Source: an uncultured Bacilli bacterium (GTDB lineage: Bacteria > Bacillota_I > Bacilli_A > RF39 > UBA660). Taken from it: 64,000 bases of DNA. Under the pieces are notes generated by a model that worked only from the letters and a program-made list of their open reading frames with translations, ran no database searches and was not told the DNA's origin. The position numbers and the translations under genes were made by a program. How positions within the stretch are numbered: the first letter of the stretch is position 1; the number at the start of each line of letters is the position of its first letter. Positions 34,586-41,279 of the stretch are shown piece by piece. The stretch spans positions 4,122 to 68,121 of the forward strand of contig CAKOLI010000005.1 in the NCBI GenBank assembly GCA_934096265.1. The letters are read 5' to 3'.

Positions 34586-35101
34586 ATGCAAAAATATAAA
34601 GATAAAATTTTAAATATCATTATATATATTTTCATAACTTTAGTATCACTAGCTATTTTATTTGCAATATATAATTATATCAATCTAAAAGTACTAAAAA
34701 AACCATACACAAACATATTAGGATATACAATCTTTGAAGTAGCCTCAGGTAGCATGAGTAACACCATTAATGTAGGAGACATAGTAATTGTTCATCTAAC
34801 AGATAAATTTAAAGAACAAGACATAATAACATACATAAGCGAAGGAGAGTATATAACACATAGAGTAATTAAAATAAATGATAAAGATATAATAACTAAA
34901 GGAGACGCTAATAACAATGCCGATAGCCCAATAAAGTCTAACATGGTACTTGGCAAAGTAGTTAAAATAATTAAAAATGTAGGTATATGGGGCAAAGTAA
35001 TAACAACTCCAAAAGTATATATATCCATCTTTATCACTATCTCTTTATTTTACATATATTTTTCAAAAAGAAAGTGTGATATCAATGAGACAAAACAATA
35101 A
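34586..35101 (+). CDS. sipW: SipW-type signal peptidase, full catalytic set
   Basis: 171 residues. Membrane helix at 8-30, Ser56 in VASGSMSNTINVGDIV, His92 in YITHRV, and TKGDANNNADSP with Asp107 and Asp113, the classic ER-type/SipW pattern. A C-terminal helix follows (about 140-160). This copy is closer to Bacillus SipW than the one at 17418. It overlaps the next TasA-like gene by 17 bases. Expected role: cleavage of TYA-type signal peptides on the outer face of the membrane. Confidence 0.93.
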   Translation: MQKYKDKILNIIIYIFITLVSLAILFAIYNYINLKVLKKPYTNILGYTIFEVASGSMSNTINVGDIVIVHLTDKFKEQDIITYISEGEYITHRVIKINDKDIITKGDANNNADSPIKSNMVLGKVVKIIKNVGIWGKVITTPKVYISIFITISLFYIYFSKRKCDINETKQ

Positions 35102-35639
35102 TATTATAAAGCTGTTAATATTAACGCTTCTTTTAGTAATAATAATCTGTATAATACCTAAAACATTTTCAAGATATCAAACAAATACCTCATCAGATGC
35201 AAATCTTCAAGCGGCATTTTATGTATTAAAAACCTCATATGAATACCAAACTATAAAACTACCTCAACTAGAACCACGTGATGAACCATACGAATACACC
35301 TTCAGTATTGCAAACAACAAAGATGGCAAAAGACTAGAAACAAGACTAGTATATAATCTTTCTATAAGAACAACTACCAATTTACCCCTAACATATAAAT
35401 TATATAAAGGCACTTCTACCGATGTAGAAATAAGTAATGAAGTAATAAAAGATGAAGATGGTACATATTTTAGAAAAATATCTGCAAATAGAGAATACTT
35501 TAGTTACCTATATGATGAAGTAAATACATATAAATTAATAATAAATTTTCCTAGTGAATATAACAACTTTGAATACCAAGATATTGCTGAATTCATTGAA
35601 ATAATTATAGACTCCAAACAAATAATCGACGGTGAATAA
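35085..35639 (+). CDS. TasA-like exported protein
   Basis: 184 residues from the ATG at 35085; a GTG at 35076 is a possible alternative. The signal peptide has a short N-terminus, a long hydrophobic core and PKTFSRYQTNTSSDANLQAA, a variant SipW-type site (TFS). The mature domain is beta-rich, without cysteine, and ends acidic. It overlaps sipW, so it is a likely substrate. Family placement rests on the signal type, size and position. Confidence 0.7.
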   Translation: MRQNNNIIKLLILTLLLVIIICIIPKTFSRYQTNTSSDANLQAAFYVLKTSYEYQTIKLPQLEPRDEPYEYTFSIANNKDGKRLETRLVYNLSIRTTTNLPLTYKLYKGTSTDVEISNEVIKDEDGTYFRKISANREYFSYLYDEVNTYKLIINFPSEYNNFEYQDIAEFIEIIIDSKQIIDGE

Positions 35640-35642
35640 TCA

Positions 35643-35650
35643 TTCGACAA
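35643..35650 (+). promoter_or_regulatory. Spo0A-box match upstream of the main TasA gene
   Basis: TTCGACAA, the reverse of TTGTCGAA, lies about 35 bases upstream of the -35 of the 35762 gene. It is not inside a coding region. Confidence 0.5.
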
Positions 35651-35677
35651 AAAAAAACAAAAAATTCATTTTATGTA

Positions 35678-35706
35678 TTGCAAAAAAAAAATAACTATGC
35701 TATAAT
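35678..35706 (+). promoter_or_regulatory. Strong promoter of the main TasA-family gene
   Basis: TTGCAA (35678-35683), 17 bases (A-rich), TATAAT (35701-35706), with a TG at -16/-15 region nearby. Confidence 0.8.
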
Positions 35707-35761
35707 CTAAAGTATATGATAGATGGTAAAAACAACATGTAGAATAGATAAGGAGTATGGC

Positions 35762-36913
35762 ATGGAAAATTTAGAAATTAAAGAAAACAAACAAAACGAA
35801 GAAGAAAGAAAGAAAAAAGTTGCAATAATACTAAGAAGAAGAAAAAGAAGAGGCAAGAAATTATTTTTATTACTATTAATTTTAGTAATGACAGGAATCA
35901 TGCTAACGACTACAACATACGCATGGTTTACTTCAAATAAGACAGTATCTGTAAGTGATGTACAAGTAAATGTTGCTTCTAAAAACGGTATACAAATATC
36001 TGCCGATGGTACAAATTGGAAATCAATAGTACAACTAACAGACTTAACTGGTGCCAAAGCAACATATCCAGGTGCTGTTAATCAAATACCTGATACTACC
36101 CAAACTATTGAACCAGTATCTAGTGCATTAAACGTAGACGCTAGTGGCCAAATGGAGATGTTTTATGGCGTAATAGAAAACTCAAAATTAAAAGATAGTT
36201 GTTCAACTGGAGATGGTGCATATACCGACAGAGCTACTTGTGAAGCTCAAGGAGGAACGTGGACTGTCGGAACAGAAGGTCAATATATATTAACAGCTAC
36301 TAAAGAAACAGATGCTCACGGTACTACTGGTAAATATGTTGCATTTGACTTATTCTTTAGAGTAGATAGTCAAACTCAAGTATACTTAACAGCTGAAGGT
36401 TCTGGCGTTGTAGCTACAGGAAAAGATACAGGTATCAAAAATGCATCAAGAATAGCATTCGTTGAACTAGGCAATACTGCATCAGGTTCTACATTATCGA
36501 CTATTCAAGGATTAAATACAGGTGCTGGCTCTACAGTATACCTTTGGGAACCTAACTATGATATACATACTGCATCAGGCGTTTCAAATGCTAAAGACGT
36601 ATATGGACTTGATATAGGTACTACTGATGAAGCTTTGTTACCATATTCTGGAATTAAAGCAGATATAGCAGAAGCAAGCAATATCTTATTAGGCAAAGCT
36701 ACAGAAACTGATTATAGTGATATGTTTAAAACCGTCAATCCAACATACTCAACTGTAAATGGATGGACTGGTACAAAAGCAATATTTACTCTACAAGCAG
36801 GCATCACAAAAATGAGAATATACATGTGGGTAGAAGGACAAGATGTTGACTGTGAAAATACTGCATCAGGTGGTAACATAATCTATAGTTTACAAATTAC
36901 TACAGAAGGTTAA
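35762..36913 (+). CDS. TasA-family major matrix protein candidate
   Basis: 383 residues from the ATG at 35762, with AAGGAG six bases upstream. A long charged N-terminus (ENKQNEEERKKKVAIILRRR) precedes the core and TTTTYAWFTSN, a textbook SipW-type signal. The mature start VNVASKNGIQISADGTNW, LWEPNYDIHTASG and the end MRIYMWVEGQDVDCEN are shared with the 20062 paralogue. An insertion near residues 145-165 holds two Cys (SCSTGDGAYTDRATCEAQGG), absent from the paralogue. It is alone on its transcript with a strong promoter, a strong ribosome site, a good terminator and richer G/C codons than its neighbours, all signs of high expression. Confidence 0.88.
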   Translation: MENLEIKENKQNEEERKKKVAIILRRRKRRGKKLFLLLLILVMTGIMLTTTTYAWFTSNKTVSVSDVQVNVASKNGIQISADGTNWKSIVQLTDLTGAKATYPGAVNQIPDTTQTIEPVSSALNVDASGQMEMFYGVIENSKLKDSCSTGDGAYTDRATCEAQGGTWTVGTEGQYILTATKETDAHGTTGKYVAFDLFFRVDSQTQVYLTAEGSGVVATGKDTGIKNASRIAFVELGNTASGSTLSTIQGLNTGAGSTVYLWEPNYDIHTASGVSNAKDVYGLDIGTTDEALLPYSGIKADIAEASNILLGKATETDYSDMFKTVNPTYSTVNGWTGTKAIFTLQAGITKMRIYMWVEGQDVDCENTASGGNIIYSLQITTEG

Positions 36914-36930
36914 AATACCTTCTTTTTTTA
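36904..36930 (+). terminator. Terminator of the main TasA-family gene
   Basis: AGAAGGT-TAAAAT-ACCTTCT followed by T7; the stem overlaps the stop codon. Confidence 0.88.
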
Positions 36931-37048
36931 TAACTAAATAAAAAAGAGAATTACCTCTGAAATGCACCCCTTAAAGTAGACATTAATAAAAAAGAGGGAC
37001 TACAAAAATATGATAAAATACATTTCCGAAAGGAGGTGTATTTTTATT

Positions 37049-37339
37049 ATGGCAACAAAAGGACAAAAGTTTAAAACATTTACAAATGAAGAAAGAACTG
37101 AAATTGTAAGCAAATACATGTCAGGCAAATATTCATATACACTTTTAGCAAAAGAATATAACATAAGTTGGAAAACTGTAGAAAGCATGGTTAGAAAATT
37201 TAAAAAAACCGGACTAACAATTAAAGACAAAAAAGGTAGAAATAATCAATCACATTTAACTAAAGAAGATTGGAAAGAAAGATATGAAATATTAAAAAAA
37301 TACCAGGCCTTCCTCAAGGCACAACGAGAGAAAAAGTAA
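37049..37339 (+). CDS. IS3-family transposase OrfA
   Basis: 96 residues from the ATG at 37049, after AAAGGAGGTG; an upstream in-frame ATG at 37010 would run through the ribosome site. It is a helix-turn-helix protein: YSYTLLAKEYNISWKTVESMVRKF is the HTH, followed by a leucine-zipper-like C-terminus. It binds the ends of the element. The gene contains the heptamer A_AAA_AAA at 37294-37300, followed after six bases by the hairpin GCCTT-CCTC-AAGGC, so part of the ribosomes should shift to -1 and make the OrfAB transposase. Confidence 0.9.
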   Translation: MATKGQKFKTFTNEERTEIVSKYMSGKYSYTLLAKEYNISWKTVESMVRKFKKTGLTIKDKKGRNNQSHLTKEDWKERYEILKKYQAFLKAQREKK

Positions 37340-37380
37340 CATTTATAAATTTATACAGAAATAATTATAAACTTACTAAC

Positions 37381-38172
37381 ATGTGTGCTGTACTAAATAT
37401 AAGTCCTAAAACTTATTATAAGTATAGGAATAAGGAAGATCCTGATTATTATGATTATTTAATAATAAAAGAAATATTTAATGATTCAAAGGGTACATAT
37501 GGATATCGTAGGATTGTTGAAGGCCTACTCCAAAAATATGGTGTAGTTATGAATGGGAAGAAGGTATTAAGAATAATGAAAAAATATAATCTAATGGCTG
37601 AATATGTAAGAAAAGCTAAAATTAAACATAAGAATGAAAGAATTGAAGATAATGTAAAACCGAATTTATTAAATAGAAACTTTACTACTGATAATTTAAA
37701 TAAAGTTTGGGATACGGATGTAACATATTTAATATTCAAAGGTTCAAGGGCATATTTATCTACAATAATAGATTTATATGATAGACATGTAGTTTCATAT
37801 GTAATATCAAAAAGTAATGATTTAAAGCTAGTTATAGATACTTTAAATAAAGCTATATCAAAAGAAAAAGGTGTACATGGTTTAATCATTCACAGTGATC
37901 AGGGATTCCAATATACATCTTATGAGTACAAAGCTATATGCGAATCGAATGAAATACAAATTTCCATGTCACGAAAAGGAACGCCAATTGATGATTCTCC
38001 AATAGAAAGTTGGCATTCACTCCTTAAGAAAGAAACTTTGTACAACAATAATATTACATCTTTACAAGAATATATTCAACTTGTAGAAGAATGGATATTA
38101 TTTTACAATACAACTAGACTAAAGTCAAAAGTTAAGAAAAAGAGAAAAAATTACACAAAAAGAGAAAAATAA
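37381..38172 (+). CDS. IS3-family transposase OrfB (DDE integrase core)
   Basis: 263 residues from the first ATG; the frame is open upstream to the slippery heptamer at 37294 and lies in -1 relative to OrfA, so the real product is probably the OrfAB fusion. The HTH_21-like part (GTYGYRRIVEGLLQKYGVVM) is followed by the rve core with catalytic Asp in VWDTDVTYL, Asp in IHSDQGFQY and Glu in PIESWHSLLKKE. The C-terminal end is Lys-rich (SKVKKKRKNYTKREK), where relatives have a conserved G/SPxxY ending; it doubles as one arm of a terminator. Confidence 0.9.
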   Translation: MCAVLNISPKTYYKYRNKEDPDYYDYLIIKEIFNDSKGTYGYRRIVEGLLQKYGVVMNGKKVLRIMKKYNLMAEYVRKAKIKHKNERIEDNVKPNLLNRNFTTDNLNKVWDTDVTYLIFKGSRAYLSTIIDLYDRHVVSYVISKSNDLKLVIDTLNKAISKEKGVHGLIIHSDQGFQYTSYEYKAICESNEIQISMSRKGTPIDDSPIESWHSLLKKETLYNNNITSLQEYIQLVEEWILFYNTTRLKSKVKKKRKNYTKREK

Positions 38173-38184
38173 TTTTCTCTTTTT
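38157..38184 (+). terminator. Terminator of the IS, overlapping the end of OrfB
   Basis: A perfect 12-bp stem AAAAAGAGAAAA / TTTTCTCTTTTT with loop ATAA. The OrfB stop lies in the loop. Confidence 0.85.
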
Positions 38185-38246
38185 AACAACCCTCTTTTTT
38201 ATTAACATCTACTATTTGGGGTTCACATCAATATTCTGTCTACTTT

Positions 38247-38822
38247 TTATTTGCCTAGAATTAATAGTCCTAACATAAAAGATAGGATTGATAAGAATGT
38301 GGTACTAATTAGTAATAGTGTAAAGTTAATGTATCCTGAGTTAGATTTGTTATTACTAGGTAGTGGTTCTTCTTTAATTACTGGTTTAGATAGTAAAATA
38401 TTGTTAATGGCCTTTGATGAGGAGGTTAATTTTTCATTACTGATGCAACCTACATAAGCATCTTTTTTATTCATAAATACTACTAAAGAAGTGTTTAGAC
38501 GTGGTGTTGTATCTTTGATTGTTACTTTTTCTTGTGATAGAATGTCTTCTATTTTTTCGTTGTTAGTAGTTGTTTTAGGTAATTCTATTGTGGGATGTTC
38601 TTGTGTTTGTGGGATATCTAGATTTTCTTGTGGATGAGTATTTTTGTTTTCTTCATCTTTTATGCATGCAAATTTTTTGGGTGCGGATAAGTTATTTGCG
38701 ATTATGAGTAAGTTTTTATTATCTATATCTTGCATAAATGATGATGATATATTTACTTTACTAATGCTAGGAAAGTCCATGTAGGGACCTTTAGATATAA
38801 TTATTTCTTTTTCGTTTATCAT
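38247..38822 (-). CDS. C-terminally anchored hypothetical protein, 191 residues
   Basis: Not recognised. The N-terminal part is soluble with a low-complexity Thr/Glu/Pro section (QTQEHPTIELPKTTTNNEK) and a small beta region (SLVVFMNKKDAYVGCI), and there is a single membrane helix at the very end (about 168-189, FTLLLISTTFLSILSFMLG). This tail-anchored layout recurs in two genes near 44-45 kb. AGGTGAATT precedes the ATG. It ends 22 bp from the IS right end, so its terminator may have been lost. Confidence 0.7.
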   Translation of the reverse strand: MINEKEIIISKGPYMDFPSISKVNISSSFMQDIDNKNLLIIANNLSAPKKFACIKDEENKNTHPQENLDIPQTQEHPTIELPKTTTNNEKIEDILSQEKVTIKDTTPRLNTSLVVFMNKKDAYVGCISNEKLTSSSKAINNILLSKPVIKEEPLPSNNKSNSGYINFTLLLISTTFLSILSFMLGLLILGK

Positions 38823-38829
38823 AATTCAC

Positions 38830-39072
38830 CTAATTTATATTAATGATTTTTTTTGTAATTTGAAAGATTCTTTCTTTTTTTGTAGGATCTATGTTCTTTA
38901 AAATATCATTACCTTTACTATCTTTTGTAATTAAAGATACATATATGCTACTTGTATTTTCATCTTTTGGCATAGCGTATATGGCATATTCTTCTTTATC
39001 TATTTCAATTATTGTTATTAATTTAGCTATGTAGCCTATACTTTTTTCATCCATAATCATAAATTGTTTCAT
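38830..39072 (-). CDS. DUF1292-like small protein
   Basis: 80 residues. The pattern IGYIAKLITIIEIDKEEYAIY, then strand SSIYVSLITKD and a helical end, follows the DUF1292 layout (a five-stranded protein common in Firmicutes, often near yrzL or alaS). A good AGGAGAG precedes the ATG. It lies seven bases upstream of the tail-anchored gene on the same strand. Confidence 0.6.
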   Translation of the reverse strand: MKQFMIMDEKSIGYIAKLITIIEIDKEEYAIYAMPKDENTSSIYVSLITKDSKGNDILKNIDPTKKERIFQITKKIININ

Positions 39073-39176
39073 GTCCCACTCTCCTATTTACTATTATGTT
39101 AATAGTATATCATAAGAAAATTAATGATGCAAGGGGTTTTAAATTATGTTATAATATTTATGAGGTGACTTACTTT

Positions 39177-40037
39177 ATGAATATAAGTAGTAATTGGCAT
39201 GATTATGAAATTTTGGCCACTGGAGATGGGGAAAAGATTGAAAGATTTGGTAATGTTGTTTTAAGAAGACCTGATCCTCAGATAATTTGGAATAAAAGTG
39301 ATAGTACGATTTGGAATGACTGGGATGGGTATTATCATAGGAGTAATACTGGTGGTGGTAGTTGGGAGTTTAGGCGTAAGTTGAAAGATTATTGGACTAT
39401 AAAATATAGAGATCTTACTTTTAAGATAAGTCCTACTAATTTTAAACATACTGGGATATTTCCTGAGCAAGCTACTAATTGGGACTTTATTATGGATAAT
39501 ATTAAGGCTCATAGAGGAGAAGAATTTAGGGTACTTAATTTGTTTGCATATACAGGATGTGCCACGATGGCGGCTTCTTATGCAGGAGCTAGTGAGGTTG
39601 TGCATGTTGATTCTTCTCGTGGGATGATTGAATGGGCTAAAGAAAATATGAAGTTATGTGGGCTTGAAGATAATATGATTAGATATATTCAAGAGGATTG
39701 TTTAAAGTTTATTGAAAGAGAGAAAAGAAGAGGTAGAACATATCACGCTATTATAATGGATCCTCCTAGTTATGGAAGGGGTCCTAGTAAAGAGATATGG
39801 AAGTTAGAAGATAATTTAGGGCAACTTCTTGAGGGAGTTAAAGATATATTAGATAAAGATTTTTGTTTCTTACTTATTAATTCTTATACAACAGGGATTA
39901 GCCCTACTTCGCTTGGGAACTTGCTTAAGCTTACTTTTAATAATTGTAAAGTGATTACAGGAGAAATAGGATTACCTGTTACTGAGAATAATTTGGTATT
40001 ACCTTGTGGAATATATGGAAAAGTCTTTAAAGATTAA
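39177..40037 (+). CDS. Class I SAM-dependent methyltransferase, probable rRNA (cytosine-C5) type
   Basis: 286 residues from the ATG at 39177, after GAGGTGAC; earlier in-frame codons lack a ribosome site. It matches the RlmI/COG1092-like group: the Rossmann core begins at VLNLFAYTGCATMAA (SAM loop), VVHVDSSRGMIEWAKEN carries the acidic SAM ligand, and IMDPPSYGRGP is the catalytic DPPSY motif. It would methylate ribosomal RNA. The RluA-type gene overlaps its end, which supports a shared RNA-modification transcript. Coding bias is G/T-rich, unlike the + strand genes before 37 kb. A TATAAT lies about 25 bases upstream. Confidence 0.87.
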   Translation: MNISSNWHDYEILATGDGEKIERFGNVVLRRPDPQIIWNKSDSTIWNDWDGYYHRSNTGGGSWEFRRKLKDYWTIKYRDLTFKISPTNFKHTGIFPEQATNWDFIMDNIKAHRGEEFRVLNLFAYTGCATMAASYAGASEVVHVDSSRGMIEWAKENMKLCGLEDNMIRYIQEDCLKFIEREKRRGRTYHAIIMDPPSYGRGPSKEIWKLEDNLGQLLEGVKDILDKDFCFLLINSYTTGISPTSLGNLLKLTFNNCKVITGEIGLPVTENNLVLPCGIYGKVFKD

Positions 40038-40695
40038 TATTATATATGAAGATAATCATATTATAGTAGTAGAAAAGCCTATTAATGTTCCTGTTCAAGC
40101 TGATGATAGTAATGATTTAGATTTGATTACGATGATTAAAAGTTATTTAAAGGATAAGTATAATAAGTTAGGAAATGTATATTTAGGAATGGTGCATAGG
40201 CTTGATAGGCCTGTTGGGGGAATAATGGTGTTTGCAAAAACTTCAAAGGCTTCTTCTAGGTTAAGTGAGCAAATTAGGAATAAGCAAGTTAAGAAGAGGT
40301 ATTATGCTGTTTTATGTGGTAATGTTAGAGAAAGTGATATTCTTAGAGATTATTTAATTAAAGATAAGAGGACTAATAATAGTTATGTAACAGATGAATA
40401 TAATGGTAAGGAAGCTATTTTGGAATATAGAAGGATTGGTTGTAAGGATAATTTTAGTCTTGTAGATATTAATCTTATTACTGGAAGATCACATCAGATT
40501 AGGGTTCAGTTTGCTAGTCGTGGATTCCCTTTGTATGGTGATTTTAGATATAATAAGAAAGTTACTAAAGGTAGTGATATAGCACTATTTGCTTATATGC
40601 TAGAGTTTGTTCATCCTACTCTTAAGGAAGTAATGCGTTTTAGAATTAAGATACCAAATAGGTATCCATTTAATATTTTTGGAGGTGCTAAATGA
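40006..40695 (+). CDS. RluA-family pseudouridine synthase
   Basis: 229 residues from the ATG at 40006, or 226 from the ATG at 40015; neither has a clear ribosome site, as expected if translation is coupled to the overlapping upstream gene. The catalytic motif HRLDRPVGGIMVFAKTSKA contains the active-site Asp, and GRSHQIRVQFASRGFPLYGD is the second RluA motif. No S4 domain is present. It isomerises uridine in rRNA or tRNA. The stop overlaps the next start (ATGA). Confidence 0.92.
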   Translation: MEYMEKSLKINIIYEDNHIIVVEKPINVPVQADDSNDLDLITMIKSYLKDKYNKLGNVYLGMVHRLDRPVGGIMVFAKTSKASSRLSEQIRNKQVKKRYYAVLCGNVRESDILRDYLIKDKRTNNSYVTDEYNGKEAILEYRRIGCKDNFSLVDINLITGRSHQIRVQFASRGFPLYGDFRYNKKVTKGSDIALFAYMLEFVHPTLKEVMRFRIKIPNRYPFNIFGGAK

Positions 40696-41249
40696 CTGGT
40701 TTAGAAGATGCAAAGTTAAAAATTGAGAATTTTAGGAAGGAAATGGAACAAGTTAAAAGAAATGATGAAGAGGAATTTTTAAAATTAGTTATAGGGGTTC
40801 TTATGGATTGTTTAGGCTGTGTTTCTTCTGCTTCGGAATTTAATTATAATGATAAATGGCTTTATATAAGTTATAAGATACATAATGCTATAGTATATTT
40901 ATGTAAGTATATTGATAGAGATGAGTATAATATTAATAAGAATGATTTAGATTTATTGCTTCAAAATGTTAGGCTATCTAAAAAGAGTACTAAAGTGTTA
41001 TATAAGAGAATTAGGAAGATAGCTGGTAGAATAGATATTAATGAAGTTAGTGATGAAATTACTGACTTACTTATGATGTTAGCTTATGTTTTAGTTAATA
41101 TTAGTAATAGGATAGCTAAGGAAAAAGAGATTGGTGTTAAGTTAAATTGTGCTGATGGTTATTTTATACCTATGATGCCTTCTTGTAATGAGTTTGATTT
41201 TATAAGTGCAAATGAAAGTATGAAGAAGATGATAAAAGAAAAAAAATAG
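40692..41249 (+). CDS. Hypothetical protein, 185 residues
   Basis: Not recognised. It is helical and soluble, with aromatic-rich WLYISYKIHNAIVYL near 55-70, a charged centre and a Cys-containing end (LNCADGYFIPMMPSCNEF). The start overlaps the RluA stop by four bases, so it is a third member of the RNA-modification operon and perhaps an accessory. The end forms one arm of a bidirectional terminator shared with dnaE. Confidence 0.7.
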   Translation: MTGLEDAKLKIENFRKEMEQVKRNDEEEFLKLVIGVLMDCLGCVSSASEFNYNDKWLYISYKIHNAIVYLCKYIDRDEYNINKNDLDLLLQNVRLSKKSTKVLYKRIRKIAGRIDINEVSDEITDLLMMLAYVLVNISNRIAKEKEIGVKLNCADGYFIPMMPSCNEFDFISANESMKKMIKEKK

Positions 41250-41279
41250 TACTAATTTGTATATTAGGCTATTTTTTTT
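41240..41279. terminator. Bidirectional terminator between convergent genes
   Basis: AAAAAATAG pairs with CTATTTTTT, with inner TAAT/ATTA pairing. It overlaps the stop codons of the + strand gene and of dnaE. Confidence 0.8.

Larger units (their letters stand above)
36963..38225 (+). mobile_element. IS3-family insertion sequence, complete
   Basis: 1263 bp bounded by imperfect inverted repeats: the left end starts TGCACCCCTTAAAGTAGA and the right end, read inward, TGAACCCCAAATAGTAGA; both continue with TTAATAAAAAAGAGGG. Inside are two overlapping-frame genes of the orfA/orfB type. No clear target duplication is visible (left flank CTGAAA, right flank CATCAA). The element sits between convergent genes. 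Confidence 0.9.

Noticed and set aside
37010..37048. Upstream ATG of OrfA at 37010
   Set aside because: It would translate through the ribosome-binding site AAAGGAGGTG; the ATG at 37049 is properly spaced.
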